Source: Methylotenera oryzisoli (lineage in GTDB: Bacteria; Pseudomonadota; Gammaproteobacteria; Burkholderiales; Methylophilaceae). From it: DNA of 64,000 nt. The notes under the pieces were generated by a model. The model saw nothing but the letters and a program-made list of their open reading frames with translations. It made no database searches and had not been told where the DNA came from. Made by a program: the position numbers and the translations under genes. Location of the stretch: assembly GCA_945881735.1 (NCBI GenBank), contig CAMCVF010000007.1:42109-106108 (forward strand), in the 5' to 3' direction. Below are positions 1 to 9,531 of this stretch, one piece after another. Positions within the stretch are counted from its first letter, which is position 1. Every line of letters begins with the position of its first letter.

Positions 1-62
1 AGTAGTGATTGCAATTCAACAATAAATATAAACAATAAATGACTACAGTAGTAAGGTGGAAA

Positions 63-1421
63 ATGGCAAAACAATATTTCGGCACAGATGGTATTCGTGG
101 AAAAGTTGGCGAAAGCCCGATAACGCCAGATTTTGTCATGCGTTTAGGCTATGCAGCAGGTCGCGTATTGGCAAGTCGCGCTGGTAATTTGGCAAAAGGC
201 GCGCATCCAGCCGTATTAATTGGTAAAGATACGCGTATTTCTGGCTATATGTTAGAAGCCGCTTTAGAGGCGGGTTTATCGGCTGCTGGTGTGGATGTGC
301 TGCTGACAGGGCCAATGCCAACGCCTGCTGTGGCCTATTTAACACGTGCGCTACGCGCGCAGGCTGGCATTGTTATTTCGGCTTCGCATAATCCATATTA
401 CGATAACGGCATTAAGTTTTTCTCTAGTTTAGGCGCTAAGCTGGATGACGAAATTGAACATGCCATTGAATCCGAATTAGATAAACCCATGCAGGTAATG
501 GAATCGTCCAAGTTAGGCAAAGCGCGCCGTATTGATGATGCGGCTGGGCGTTATGTAGAGTTTTGTAAGAGTACTTTTCCTAATCATTTAGATTTGCGCG
601 GCATAAAAATCGTATTGGATTGTGCACATGGTGCTACTTACCATGTGGCGCCTCCCGTTTTTCATGAACTGGGTGCAGAAGTCATTGCCATTGGTAATAA
701 GCCAAATGGCTTAAATATCAATGAGCAAGTAGGCTCAACGCATCCACAAACCTTGCAAAAAGCGGTGCTAGAACATCATGCCGATTTAGGCATTGCTTTT
801 GACGGCGATGGCGACCGCGTAATGATGGTGGATAGCCTTGGTCATTTGTTAGATGGCGACCAGCTTTTGTATATTATAGCGCTGGGTTTATACGCCAAAG
901 GTAAGCTAAAAGGGGGAGTGGCAGGTACATTAATGACCAACCTAGCGCTAGAGCATGCCTTACAAAAACACCAAATACCGTTTGCGCGTGCCAATGTGGG
1001 TGACCGCTATGTGCTGGAATTATTAAATGAAAAAAATTGGAAATTGGGTGGTGAAAATTCTGGCCATATTTTAACGCTGGATAAACACAGCAGTGGTGAT
1101 GCTATTATTGCTGCCTTGCAAGTGTTGCATGCGTTGGCCGATAGTGGCAAAAGCTTGACTGAAATGGGTGAGAGTTTACGACTTTATCCACAAGTTTTAA
1201 TCAACGTAACAACCAAACAGAAGTTAGATTTAAAACATGCTGATATTCAAGCGGCGGTTATTAAAGCTGAAAAAACATTAAATGGGGCTGGGCGCGTATT
1301 GTTGCGCGCATCTGGTACAGAGCCAAAAATCCGTGTGATGGTAGAAGGCCAAGATGGCGCGCTGGTGCAAAAGCTGGCTGAAGATATCTCCGATGTTGTT
1401 AAAATGGCTGCTGACTTGTAA
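63..1421 (+). CDS. glmM: Phosphoglucosamine mutase GlmM
   Basis: Converts glucosamine-6-phosphate to glucosamine-1-phosphate in the cytoplasm, on the route to UDP-GlcNAc for peptidoglycan and LPS. The 452-residue protein starts with the family N-terminus [11 protein letters not shown], carries the phosphoserine loop ISASHNP (Ser108), the Mg-binding loop DGDGDR (residues 247-252) and the sugar-phosphate loop [10 protein letters not shown] near the C-terminus. An in-frame ATG also exists at 39, but the Shine-Dalgarno-like AAGGTGGA (53-60) sits just before the ATG at 63 and homologues start there. In related bacteria folP usually precedes it, which would lie outside the window. Family assignment is very secure; the start is well supported. 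Confidence 0.97.
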   Translation: MAKQYFGTDGIRGKVGESPITPDFVMRLGYAAGRVLASRAGNLAKGAHPAVLIGKDTRISGYMLEAALEAGLSAAGVDVLLTGPMPTPAVAYLTRALRAQAGIVISASHNPYYDNGIKFFSSLGAKLDDEIEHAIESELDKPMQVMESSKLGKARRIDDAAGRYVEFCKSTFPNHLDLRGIKIVLDCAHGATYHVAPPVFHELGAEVIAIGNKPNGLNINEQVGSTHPQTLQKAVLEHHADLGIAFDGDGDRVMMVDSLGHLLDGDQLLYIIALGLYAKGKLKGGVAGTLMTNLALEHALQKHQIPFARANVGDRYVLELLNEKNWKLGGENSGHILTLDKHSSGDAIIAALQVLHALADSGKSLTEMGESLRLYPQVLINVTTKQKLDLKHADIQAAVIKAEKTLNGAGRVLLRASGTEPKIRVMVEGQDGALVQKLAEDISDVVKMAADL

Positions 1422-1556
1422 CCGCTAGGTGATAATATAAAAAATAATATTATTATTTATCAATAAGTTAATTCAAAAAAACTTCATTTAACTGACACTT
1501 TAAATTCATATTCTCCTGACACACTGCCACTGTATACAAGTGTAAAGAGAATAATA

Positions 1557-2096
1557 ATGACGAAACAGTTGCAAAATTATTTAAGTCGCATGCATGCGCT
1601 AGATAGCGCCGTATGTGTGACAGTAAGCCATAGCAATCAATACCGTTTGATTCGCGATTGGTTTAGATTAATTAGCCGCTTGGGTGATGGTGTGTTTTGG
1701 TATGGTTTGATGTTGGCGATTGTGGTGACACAGCAATCTGAAGGCATTATGCCAGTGTTACATATGATAGCCGCTGGCTTGACGGGCACATTTGTTTACA
1801 AATGGTTAAAACAAAAAACGCATAGACCACGACCTTTTCAGGTGCGCCAAGATGTATGGGTGGTGGGTAAGCCGCTGGATCACTTTAGTTTTCCATCTGG
1901 TCACACTTTGCATGCGGTTGCCTTTAGTGTGGTTGCGATACATTATTATCCAGAATTATCTATTGTGCTAATACCATTCACTATAATGGTTGCCATGTCG
2001 CGCGTCATTTTAGGCTTACATTACCCTAGCGATGTATTGGCAGGACTAACTATTGGTTATGGTATTGCGCAAAGCTATTTAATGGCTTTTGCATAA
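1557..2096 (+). CDS. PAP2-family membrane phosphatase
   Basis: Integral membrane phosphatase of the PAP2 / lipid phosphate phosphatase superfamily, 179 residues. All three signature motifs are visible: K-x6-RP (Lys85 to Arg92-Pro93), PSGH (113-116) and SR-x5-H-x3-D (Ser148 to Asp159, with HYPSD). Several hydrophobic helices separate them. The substrate cannot be read from sequence; undecaprenyl pyrophosphate, phosphatidylglycerophosphate or phosphatidic acid are all possible. It follows glmM by 135 bp with no obvious terminator, so co-transcription is possible but unproven. If it recycles undecaprenyl pyrophosphate, the neighbourhood with glmM would make sense for envelope synthesis (inference). 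Confidence 0.88.
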   Translation: MTKQLQNYLSRMHALDSAVCVTVSHSNQYRLIRDWFRLISRLGDGVFWYGLMLAIVVTQQSEGIMPVLHMIAAGLTGTFVYKWLKQKTHRPRPFQVRQDVWVVGKPLDHFSFPSGHTLHAVAFSVVAIHYYPELSIVLIPFTIMVAMSRVILGLHYPSDVLAGLTIGYGIAQSYLMAFA

Positions 2097-2113
2097 TTGC
2101 AGATAATATTTAT

Positions 2114-2140
2114 TTGATTAAGTTTTCTAAATTTAATCAA
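2114..2140. terminator. Weak AT-rich hairpin between convergent genes
   Basis: Arms TTGATTAA (2114-2121) and TTAATCAA (2133-2140) form an 8-bp stem with an 11-nt loop in the gap between the convergent PAP2 and phospholipase-like genes. It has no GC core, so a role as bidirectional terminator is only a guess. Confidence 0.25.
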
Positions 2141-2177
2141 TAATTTCTTATTTATTTGATTATCACTTTAGGTATAA

Positions 2178-3050
2178 CTATTTGGTCACCTGATTGTAAA
2201 AGTGAATCGGCGTTGCTAGGCGCTTAGTTAACTCCTTCAAACATTTTTCACGCCAAAGCACCATCTCCGTTGTACTTAAGTGCCTTAATTCTGGGTCCCA
2301 TTGAGGCCTATTGCCTTTAATCGATTGATCAAAATGCGTTAATGCATGCTTGGTTTTAGTCAAATAGTATTCTAGGTTAATCATTAAGCGTTTATCTTTA
2401 AATCTTGCAACTAAAAGAACGCTTTGCGATAGAAAGCTTTTTCTAAGTGCATAATCAGCCCATGCAAGCCGCCTTAAATGCGTGATAGCTTGTACTGGAG
2501 ATAAACTGGCGTTAGGCTTTGAAAAGTAGGGCGCCACAAAAGCACTTAATTGGTGTATGTGCATTCGAATCAACTGATTTGGCGTGTAATCAATTTGTTT
2601 TGCTATATGCGCGTCCATCGCCCATTCTGAAGCAATATGCGTAATTACCGATTTATTCAACCAAGGAATGCGCTTCCATTTGGCTTCAAATGCAGGCACA
2701 AAATGATTGTGCGCCACCACATCCACAAATAAGTGGCTGGTAAAGCCAATGGCAATAGCTAATTCTTCATCGGTACTAGCATTATTCATCATCAATTCTG
2801 CTTTTTGCCATTGATGCGTTGTGTTGAACGATTTTGAAACAATCGCTAAATCGGGCAAACAGGCGCCTGCCAGTACTAGAGTAGGAAATTTTTTGATAAC
2901 GCCATGAAGTTTTGGATCTAACAAAGGCGTTGCCATTAATAGCCATTGGGTAAAATAAATATGCGTATACAACCCCCACGCATTAGCATCGAAGGCAAAT
3001 AAACTTAGCGGCATACACCATAAAATAGGCGTTACATAAGGCTTTATCAT
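2178..3050 (-). CDS. Periplasmic zinc-dependent phospholipase C-like protein
   Basis: Predicted exported hydrolase of 290 residues resembling the zinc-dependent phospholipase C / S1-P1 nuclease fold (Pfam PF00882). A signal peptide covers residues 1-24, ending A-N-A. The three-zinc ligand pattern of Bacillus cereus phospholipase C can be laid on it: Trp25 as the first mature residue, His30, Asp67, His79, His106-x3-Asp110 with His116 ten residues after His106, and His138-x3-Glu142. The spacings H-x3-D-x5-H and H-x3-E match the classic enzyme (118/122/128 and 142/146). Substrate is unknown; it could act on phospholipids or on another phosphodiester. It converges on the PAP2 gene. Assignment comes from motif spacing, not overall identity. 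Confidence 0.72.
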   Translation of the reverse strand: MIKPYVTPILWCMPLSLFAFDANAWGLYTHIYFTQWLLMATPLLDPKLHGVIKKFPTLVLAGACLPDLAIVSKSFNTTHQWQKAELMMNNASTDEELAIAIGFTSHLFVDVVAHNHFVPAFEAKWKRIPWLNKSVITHIASEWAMDAHIAKQIDYTPNQLIRMHIHQLSAFVAPYFSKPNASLSPVQAITHLRRLAWADYALRKSFLSQSVLLVARFKDKRLMINLEYYLTKTKHALTHFDQSIKGNRPQWDPELRHLSTTEMVLWREKCLKELTKRLATPIHFYNQVTK

Positions 3051-3183
3051 GCAAAATACTTTTACACTGCGGCATTAAATATAAATGACAAATAGGTGAT
3101 AATTTTGTGACATGTCATCTAAATTTAGCTAACTCATTCATTAAAGCGTCATAATGAATCGCTAAAATTTAAATTAAATAATT

Positions 3184-4398
3184 ATGGTTAAGCCAATGAA
3201 TATATTACTTATTTCAGATGTTTACTTTCCGCGTGTGAATGGTGTTTCTACTTCCATTAGAACATTTACGAATCAATTGCAAAAAATGGGTCATAGCGTA
3301 CACTTAATTGCACCCGATTATGGCGTGATGACAGAGGATGAAGCATGGATTACCCGCGTACCTGCGCGTGCGATTTATTTTGACCCAGAAGATAAGCTAA
3401 TGAAGTATGGTGAAGTTTTGAAGCTGAACGCCAAATTAAAGGTCATGCGGTTCGATATGTTGCACATCCACACGCCTTTTATTGCGCATTATGCTGGCTT
3501 AAAGCTAGCTAAAACCTTAAAAATTCCAGCAGTAGAAACCTATCACACCTTTTTTGAAGATTATCTGCATCATTATTTGCCATGGATTCCGCAATTTGCC
3601 GCCCGCGGTTTGGCGAGGCTAATTTCTAAAAAACAGTGCAATCAAGTCGATGCCATCGTTGCGCCTTCTCAGCCGATGTTGGATGTGCTGCGTGGTTACG
3701 GTGTTAATAGTCTAGCGGAAGTGATTGCCACGGGATTGCAAGCACATAGCTTTAGCCCTGCCGATGGCAATGCTTTTAGAGTAAAGCATGGCATAGCGTT
3801 AGACCGACCTATGATATTGTACGTGGGCCGCGTTGCGCACGAAAAAAACATTGGTTTTTTGTTGATAGTAGCTAAGTTATTAAGCGATGTGATGCCAGAT
3901 GTATTGTTAGTTATTGCGGGGGAGGGTCCTGCATTGTCTAGCCTGCGCAACTCCGTTAAAGAGCACAGTATTGAAAATAACGTTCAATTTATAGGTTATT
4001 TAGATCGTAATACACAGCTAAACAGTTGTTATAAAGCAGCCGATGTTTTTGTGTTTTCATCAAAAAGTGAAACACAAGGCTTGGTAATTTTAGAGGCGAT
4101 GGCTCAAGGCACTCCAGTAGTGGCGATTGCCGAATTAGGTACCGCTTCTATTTTAATAGAGGGGAAAGGTGCGCTGATTTCAACAGAAAATGAATCAGAG
4201 TTTGTGCAAAAAGTGCATAGTGTATTGATTAACCCGCAGCGCCGTCAGCAACTTAGTGAAACGGCACTTGATTATGCGCAAAATAAATGGTCTGCCGAAA
4301 TACAAGCAGAACGCATGCTTAGATACTATATGGTGGTTGCTAGCATGCATCAAAGTCAATCTAAAAAGCCTGAAGTATTGAGTATTCAGCAGAATTAA
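3184..4398 (+). CDS. GT4-family glycosyltransferase
   Basis: Retaining glycosyltransferase of family GT4 (GT-B fold), 404 residues. The N-terminal domain opens with LLISDVYFPRVNGVSTSIR, the acceptor-side GGV-like loop of this family. The C-terminal nucleotide-sugar domain shows ILYVGRVAHEKN, VIAGEGP and the E-x7-E signature in SKSETQGLVILEAMAQGTPVV. Close relatives add a hexose to a lipid such as diacylglycerol or phosphatidylinositol; the actual acceptor is not readable here. The start may be ATG 3184 or ATG 3196 (MNILLISD); neither has a clear ribosome site. It is a single-gene unit closed by a terminator. Confidence 0.85.
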   Translation: MVKPMNILLISDVYFPRVNGVSTSIRTFTNQLQKMGHSVHLIAPDYGVMTEDEAWITRVPARAIYFDPEDKLMKYGEVLKLNAKLKVMRFDMLHIHTPFIAHYAGLKLAKTLKIPAVETYHTFFEDYLHHYLPWIPQFAARGLARLISKKQCNQVDAIVAPSQPMLDVLRGYGVNSLAEVIATGLQAHSFSPADGNAFRVKHGIALDRPMILYVGRVAHEKNIGFLLIVAKLLSDVMPDVLLVIAGEGPALSSLRNSVKEHSIENNVQFIGYLDRNTQLNSCYKAADVFVFSSKSETQGLVILEAMAQGTPVVAIAELGTASILIEGKGALISTENESEFVQKVHSVLINPQRRQQLSETALDYAQNKWSAEIQAERMLRYYMVVASMHQSQSKKPEVLSIQQN

Positions 4399-4421
4399 AA
4401 AGCCGGCATTGCTGGCTTTTT
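4397..4421. terminator. Bidirectional intrinsic terminator, glycosyltransferase / pstB
   Basis: Arms AAAAAGCCGGC (4397-4407) and GCTGGCTTTTT (4411-4421) form an 11-bp stem with one G-U pair and a 3-nt loop. A-tract and T-tract flank the GC core on both sides, so it can serve the plus-strand glycosyltransferase and the minus-strand pst genes that converge here. Confidence 0.85.
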
Positions 4422-4448
4422 AATTAACTGAAATAATCTGAAAGAATA

Positions 4449-5228
4449 CTAGCCAAATTTACCAGTAATATAATCTTCTGTTTCTTTTTTGGTTGGGCGA
4501 GTAAAAATCATATCGGTATCGCCGTATTCAATCAACTCACCTAAATACATATAGGCCGTGTAATCCGATACGCGAGCAGCTTGCTGCATATTATGCGTCA
4601 CTACCAGAATAGTCAGCTTGTTACGCAATTCGCTCATTAGCTCTTCAATATTAGCTGTAGCGATTGGGTCTAATGCAGACGTTGGTTCATCAAACAACAT
4701 GATTTCGGGGTCAGTTGCCAATGCACGGGCAATACACAAACGTTGTTGTTGGCCGCCAGATAAGTTAAACGCTAAATCGTGCAAACGGTCTTTTACTTCA
4801 TCCCATAAGGCGCCGCCTTTTAAGGCTTCTTCAACTTTGTCATCTATCATGCGCTTGTTTTTCTCGCCGCGCACGCGCAAGCCATAGGCCACGTTTTCAT
4901 AAATCGATTTAGGAAAAGGGTTAGGTTTTTGAAACACCATGCTGATGCGCATACGCACTTCAATCGGGTCTACACCTGGCTCTAAAATATTGGTATTATC
5001 AGGATGCATGATAACTTTGCCCTGATACTTATTGCCTGGATATAAATCGTGCATGCGATTAAAGCAGCGCAAAAATGTCGATTTGCCGCAGCCTGAGGGG
5101 CCAATTAATGCCGTGATTTTATTTTCGTACAAAAGCATGTTCACGCTTTTTAAAGCTTGCATACCATTACTATAGAAAAAGTTTAAATCACGCGACTCTG
5201 CTTTAATTGCTGTTGTTACATTGGCCAT
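4449..5228 (-). CDS. pstB: Phosphate ABC transporter ATPase PstB
   Basis: Cytoplasmic ATPase of the high-affinity phosphate transporter PstSCAB, 259 residues. Walker [10 protein letters not shown], signature LSGGQQQRL, Walker [14 protein letters not shown] and the H-loop [14 protein letters not shown] are all intact. An upstream in-frame TTG (5240) would add four residues, but ATG 5228 gives MANVTTAIK and is preferred. It follows pstA by 65 bp on the minus strand and is the last gene of the cluster; no phoU follows in this window, which differs from the usual E. coli pstSCAB-phoU order. Confidence 0.97.
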   Translation of the reverse strand: MANVTTAIKAESRDLNFFYSNGMQALKSVNMLLYENKITALIGPSGCGKSTFLRCFNRMHDLYPGNKYQGKVIMHPDNTNILEPGVDPIEVRMRISMVFQKPNPFPKSIYENVAYGLRVRGEKNKRMIDDKVEEALKGGALWDEVKDRLHDLAFNLSGGQQQRLCIARALATDPEIMLFDEPTSALDPIATANIEELMSELRNKLTILVVTHNMQQAARVSDYTAYMYLGELIEYGDTDMIFTRPTKKETEDYITGKFG

Positions 5229-5293
5229 AAATTTTCCCAAAAAATCTTTTAATTATTTAACTCTAGACAATATTTAAATCGAAATTTTATTGA

Positions 5294-6247
5294 TTACCAC
5301 TTAATATTCTTACGAATTTTGTAACGTAGATAAATGGCCGTGCCATTCATTAATAGCGTTACGATAATAATAATAGCGCCTGTTGCAGCGGCATTGATGT
5401 GAAATGCATGGTCTGGGCGTGATAGCCAGTTAAACATTTGAATCGGCAATACGGTAAAGCCAGAAGTGAGCCATTCAAAATTGATAAACGGTGGTTCAGT
5501 TGAAATTGGAGATGGTGGTAAAAAGGCAATAAACGTGAGTGCACCAATGGTAATAACTGGAGCAGTTTCGCCCAAGGCGCGTGCCATGCCGATAATTACA
5601 CCAGTTAAAATACCACCTTGTGAATATTTTAAAACATGATCTTTAACCACTTGCCATTTGGTGGCACCCACTGCGTAAGCGGCTTCGCGAATGGCTACTG
5701 GAATGGCGCGAATCGATTCGCGAGTAGATACAATCACGATTGGTAAAATCAATAAGCCAAGTGTTAAGCCTGCCGTTAGCACGCTTTGGCCTAATCCTAA
5801 GCCATACACAAACAAGCCAAGTGCTAACAGGCCATAAACAATCGATGGTACACCAGCCAAGTTAGAAACATTTATTTCAATAAAATCTGAAAACCAACCT
5901 TTTTTTGCATATTCTTCCAAGTACAAACCTGCTGCCACGCCCATTGGTATAGCCGTGATAAATGTGACTGACATCACTAATAGTGAGCCAACCCAAGCCG
6001 ATAATAAACCTGCTTTTGCAGCACGGCGTGAAGGGAAGTTGCTAAAAAAATCCAGATTAAAGCGACTGTAACCATCCATGACCAAGTCAATAAATAAGGT
6101 ACATAAAGTCAGCAAGCCAATCATCAGTGCGATTAAGCCAACAATTGAAAACAAAACGTCATTGCGTTTATGGCGCTTAATCATGGCGCGAACGCTATCA
6201 ATATTATCTAGCACGTTTGCTTGCATTTTTTTGGCTATTTCAGTCAT
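5294..6247 (-). CDS. pstA: Phosphate ABC transporter permease PstA
   Basis: Inner-membrane permease subunit pairing with PstC, 317 residues. Multiple hydrophobic helices and the ABC-permease cytoplasmic loop (EAAYAVGATKWQVVKDHVL, followed by the GARALGETAP-like stretch MARALGETAPV) are visible. It starts with ATG at 6247, 47 bp after the pstC stop, and lies between pstC and pstB on the same strand. Phosphate-starvation expression through the shared upstream PHO box is inferred. Confidence 0.95.
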   Translation of the reverse strand: MTEIAKKMQANVLDNIDSVRAMIKRHKRNDVLFSIVGLIALMIGLLTLCTLFIDLVMDGYSRFNLDFFSNFPSRRAAKAGLLSAWVGSLLVMSVTFITAIPMGVAAGLYLEEYAKKGWFSDFIEINVSNLAGVPSIVYGLLALGLFVYGLGLGQSVLTAGLTLGLLILPIVIVSTRESIRAIPVAIREAAYAVGATKWQVVKDHVLKYSQGGILTGVIIGMARALGETAPVITIGALTFIAFLPPSPISTEPPFINFEWLTSGFTVLPIQMFNWLSRPDHAFHINAAATGAIIIIVTLLMNGTAIYLRYKIRKNIKW

Positions 6248-6294
6248 GTTTATTGAGTGCCTAGGTGTTTATTAAGATAATTGTTTTATTTAAA

Positions 6295-7224
6295 TTAATA
6301 GTTTTCGCGAAATCTTTTGCGTGCAAGGTAGCCAAAAATATTAAATGTTAAAGTCATCAACATCAACACCAAGCCTGCCGCGAATATGCTTTGATAACCA
6401 ATGCTGCCATGCGGTAAATCACCCAGTGCCACTTGTACAATGTAAGCAGTAATGGTTGCCGCACTTTCCATTGGGTTAAAGGTTAGGTTGGGTTGCTGAC
6501 CTGCGGCAACAGCGACCACCATGGTCTCACCCACGGCGCGCGAAATGGCCAAAATGTAGGCAGCGATAATGCCAGAAATGGCAGCAGGAGTCACCACTTT
6601 AACAGCCGTTTGAAAGCGCGTTGCACCCATCGCATAGCTACCCTCGCGCATACTCATTGGCACGGCACGCATTGCATCTTCTGCTACTGAGCTGATGTAA
6701 GGAATAATCATAATGCCCATTACGATACCTGGTCCCAACATGTTAAAGCCTGGTAAATCGGGGAATATTTTTTGCAACAATGGGGTGACAAACAAAAGTG
6801 CAAAGTAGCCAAACACCACAGTGGGCACACCCACCAATAACTCTAAAATCGGCTTAACTGTTTCGCGGACTTTGTGGCTGGCAAATTCAGATAAATAGAT
6901 TGCACCAATAGTACCGAGTGGAATGGCCACAGATAGCGCAATTGCTGATGTCGTTAGCGTGCCTGCAACCAAAGGCATAATGCCGAAGTGAGCATCTTCA
7001 AAAAGCGGAGTCCATTGTGTGTCGGTTAAAAAATCCACAATTGAAACAGCTTTAAAGAAAGACAGCGATTCGAAAATTAACACACCGACGATGGAAAATG
7101 TCGTTAATACAGCCGAAAGAGCCGCCAGCATCAATATGAATTCAATCACGCGCTCGCGTACATTGCGTTTAATATTTTTGGCCAAACGTGGACTAATAGT
7201 AGTAATTTGATTTGCAGTGACCAT
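6295..7224 (-). CDS. pstC: Phosphate ABC transporter permease PstC
   Basis: Inner-membrane permease subunit of the Pst transporter, 309 residues, close to the E. coli length. It has an N-terminal membrane anchor, several transmembrane segments and the permease loop EGSYAMGATRFQTAVKVV followed by ISRAVGETMVVAVAAG. Start ATG 7224 (MVTANQ). It is separated from pstS by about 180 bp holding a strong hairpin, so transcription reaching pstC is probably only a fraction of that of pstS. Confidence 0.95.
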   Translation of the reverse strand: MVTANQITTISPRLAKNIKRNVRERVIEFILMLAALSAVLTTFSIVGVLIFESLSFFKAVSIVDFLTDTQWTPLFEDAHFGIMPLVAGTLTTSAIALSVAIPLGTIGAIYLSEFASHKVRETVKPILELLVGVPTVVFGYFALLFVTPLLQKIFPDLPGFNMLGPGIVMGIMIIPYISSVAEDAMRAVPMSMREGSYAMGATRFQTAVKVVTPAAISGIIAAYILAISRAVGETMVVAVAAGQQPNLTFNPMESAATITAYIVQVALGDLPHGSIGYQSIFAAGLVLMLMTLTFNIFGYLARKRFRENY

Positions 7225-7350
7225 TGTCTAGGCGCTTTAAAAAGTGACTTATTATTTACTTGCATATTGTAATGAATTTATGTGGCAAATATAAGACATT
7301 TTATTTTGCTGCATGATTTATAAGGCGATACGAGTGCTAGCATGTATTGT

Positions 7351-7399
7351 TTACGGCAATAAAAAAGACGGCATTGAGCCGTCTTTTTTATTGCCGTAA
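7351..7399. terminator. Strong 22-bp hairpin between pstS and pstC
   Basis: A perfect inverted repeat: left arm 7351-7372, loop ATTGA (7373-7377), right arm 7378-7399, with core GACGGC/GCCGTC flanked by A6 and T6. It lies 4 bp beyond the pstS stop on the minus strand. It probably acts as an intra-operon attenuator or 3'-end stabiliser that keeps the binding protein more abundant than the permeases, a common arrangement for periplasmic binding-protein operons. Confidence 0.85.
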
Positions 7400-7403
7400 A
7401 ATA

Positions 7404-8402
7404 TTATTTAATACGCGCTAGTAACTCTTCAATTTTTACGCCAACTTCCGGTGTACCATCAAAGCCTGTACCTGGTTTTAGAGCTTTCCAGTGTTTGTTT
7501 ACAGCAGCATATTCATTGGCTGGCAATGGAATATACTTTACTTCCTTAACCAAGGCTGGTGCGTTGTCTAAATAGAAGTTAATAAATGCTTTTAATTCGG
7601 GTTTAAGCGCCGCTGAAGTTGCATTCACATAGATAAACAATGGGCGAGCAAGCGGTTGGTAAGTGCCATTTTTAACGCTTTCGTAAGTAGGCATAACAGC
7701 AGCTGCACCTTTTTTAGCAACAATTGGCACTGCTCTTAGCTTGTCTTCGTTCTCTTCAAAGTATGCAAAACCAAAATAACCCAAGCCGCCTTTGTCTGAT
7801 TGCACGCCTTGCACTAATACATTGTCATCTTCAGATGCTGTGTAATCGCCTCGGCTAGATTTTGCTTTGCCTACAATAGCCTCAGTAAAATAATCAAACG
7901 TTCCAGAATCTGAACCCGCGCCAAACAATTTAAGTGGTGTTTCAGGGAATGCTGGATTTACTTGTTTCCAAGACTTCACTTTACCTTGGGCTGATGGCTC
8001 CCACATTATTTTTAGCTCTTCAGCCGTTAAGCTTTTAACAAAATCATTTTTTTTGTTCACTACAACTGTTAAAGCATCGTAAGCTACCGGCAACTCAATG
8101 TATTGAATACCAGCTTCTTTACAAGCTTCCATTTCTTTTTTTAAGATTGGGCGTGATGCATTTTGAACATCTGTTTCACCGCGACAGAATTTTTTAAAGC
8201 CACCGCCAGTACCCGAAATACCAACAGTCACTTTTACTTTAGTGGCAATTTGGTATTCTTCCGCAACCGCCTCGGTAATTGGATAAACCGTGCTTGAGCC
8301 ATCAATTTTAATGACTTTTTCGGCGGCGAATGCGGTGGATATTGATAGAGTTGCAGCTACAAGTGCAGCAATTTGTAATGACTTGCTAATTACAGTGTTC
8401 AT
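7404..8402 (-). CDS. pstS: Periplasmic phosphate-binding protein PstS
   Basis: Binds phosphate in the periplasm and delivers it to PstCA, 332 residues. A signal peptide (about residues 1-26, ending STAFA) precedes the mature start [18 protein letters not shown], the typical PstS phosphate loop; [16 protein letters not shown] and [15 protein letters not shown] are further phosphate-contact regions. Start ATG 8402. First gene of the minus-strand pst cluster, with a candidate PHO box 57-74 bp upstream and a strong hairpin right after it. Confidence 0.97.
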   Translation of the reverse strand: MNTVISKSLQIAALVAATLSISTAFAAEKVIKIDGSSTVYPITEAVAEEYQIATKVKVTVGISGTGGGFKKFCRGETDVQNASRPILKKEMEACKEAGIQYIELPVAYDALTVVVNKKNDFVKSLTAEELKIMWEPSAQGKVKSWKQVNPAFPETPLKLFGAGSDSGTFDYFTEAIVGKAKSSRGDYTASEDDNVLVQGVQSDKGGLGYFGFAYFEENEDKLRAVPIVAKKGAAAVMPTYESVKNGTYQPLARPLFIYVNATSAALKPELKAFINFYLDNAPALVKEVKYIPLPANEYAAVNKHWKALKPGTGFDGTPEVGVKIEELLARIK

Positions 8403-8458
8403 AAATTCTCCGGTAATTGAACTACTAATTTTTTATAAGACTATGCTAGATTTAAAGT

Positions 8459-8476
8459 ATGACAAATTGATGATAA
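8459..8476 (-). promoter_or_regulatory. Candidate PHO box upstream of pstS
   Basis: Read on the minus strand the sequence is TTATCAT-CAAT-TTGTCAT: two 7-bp half sites in an 11-bp period, close to the PhoB consensus CTGTCAT-A(A/T)A(A/T)-CTGTCAT. It lies upstream of pstS, with possible -10 hexamers (TAGCAT/CATAGT) about 10 bp downstream. The phoBR genes are not in this window. Confidence 0.7.
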
Positions 8477-8493
8477 AAATATGAACAAGGACC

Positions 8494-8528
8494 ATAAGGC
8501 AAAAGTACAAAGTGCATTTTTGCCTTAT
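8494..8528. terminator. Hairpin after the pit remnant
   Basis: Arms ATAAGGCAAAA (8494-8504) and TTTTGCCTTAT (8518-8528) make an 11-bp perfect stem with a 13-nt loop, just downstream of the stop of the decayed pit gene on the minus strand. Probably the old terminator of the DUF47-pit operon; it also insulates pstS. Confidence 0.5.
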
Positions 8529-8536
8529 AAATTTGC

Positions 8537-9048
8537 TTAACCCTTCATTTTAATTAATAGGTCAAGTTGGTAAAATATGGCAACGATCAAATCGGCACAA
8601 GGAATAGTTAATACTCTTGTCAAAAAAATGCTTAAGCTAAGCCCCAGCCCACAGTAGAAACGCGACGTGATAAACCCACAACGATAATCGCGCCAGTAAT
8701 AGTGTTTGGTGTTACTGGAATACCTAATGAAAAAGCACACACAAATTGCAGCTAATTAATTCGGCATTCAGGTGGGTAGAGCGATGATTTCTGAAACAAC
8801 CACAACAAAATAATCATCAAGATTGATATCAGCAACATGTTATATAAAGACGATAAAATAACCGCCACAAAATAAGAATATGGTTGAATTAAAAAACCGC
8901 CCAAATAACGGCCGTTTTAAGGTGTTAATAATCGCGTTAAAACCATTGGTGAGATAGAGTTAGTTACCTCATCAAAGCTTTTCATAAAGTAAAATATAAG
9001 TGCTATAAAAACCAGTATCGCCATGACAATCATAGCGTGTTCAGTCAT
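8537..9048 (-). pseudogene. Decayed low-affinity phosphate transporter (Pit/PHO4 family)
   Basis: On the minus strand, pieces of a PiT-family transporter can be read in different frames: an N-terminal helix FIALIFYFMKSFDEVTNSI at the start, then further on SLGIPVTPNTITGAIIVVG (the family signature resembling GIPVSTTHT), then RVLTIPCADLIVAIFY in another frame before the stop at 8537. The whole stretch is about 510 bp, against roughly 1 kb or more for an intact gene, with stops and frameshifts between the pieces. It begins with ATGA overlapping the stop of the DUF47 remnant, so the two once formed an operon. Confidence 0.8.
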
Positions 9049-9398
9049 ATGCGTTCCAGCATCAAATCATGAACTTCATCCGCTATGTCTTGGCAGCTAT
9101 CAAACACATCTTCAAACATATGGTAGAGTTTTATTGAGCGAATCAGTATGCGCGCATCGGTATCTTTTGCAAACAAGGGGTGCAAGCCTGCACTAATTCC
9201 GTGGTCGGACTCACTTAATAATTCGAAAAATTTCTTTAAAATGCACATCAAATTTGCTAGCATCACTCACCGCTTTCATTACTGCTAGCAACTTAAGGCC
9301 TTCTGCCGCACAATCGGCTAGGCAATTAATTGCCTAAAATAGTTTTCGCTGCTCGGTGAAATGGATGCCATTACTCTGCTGAATATTCCATTAGCCAT
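9045..9398 (-). pseudogene. Decayed DUF47 / PhoU-like Pit accessory protein
   Basis: Reading on the minus strand from ATG 9398 gives MANGIFSRVMASISPSSENYF, the usual N-terminal pattern of DUF47 proteins, followed by an in-frame stop. After a frameshift come LADCAAEGLKLL and then the C-terminal part, where DVFDSCQDIADEVHDLMLERI matches the family helix ATDRCEDVADVLE. At about 350 bp it is little more than half the normal length, so the middle has been deleted. DUF47 proteins are encoded beside Pit transporters, and the overlap with the pit remnant fits that. Confidence 0.75.
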
Positions 9399-9531
9399 GT
9401 CTTAAATTTCCCTAAAACATCGTTTTAATTATGGCAGTAATGTTAAATTGGGCAGGGCTAAACCATATCAACTAAAGGCAATAAAATTGCATGTTAATAT
9501 CTACATACATCATCATTAGACATTTAAAGTA

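Noticed and set aside
1422..1556. Possible terminator after glmM
   Set aside because: AT-only palindromes without GC core or clear T-tract; no support.
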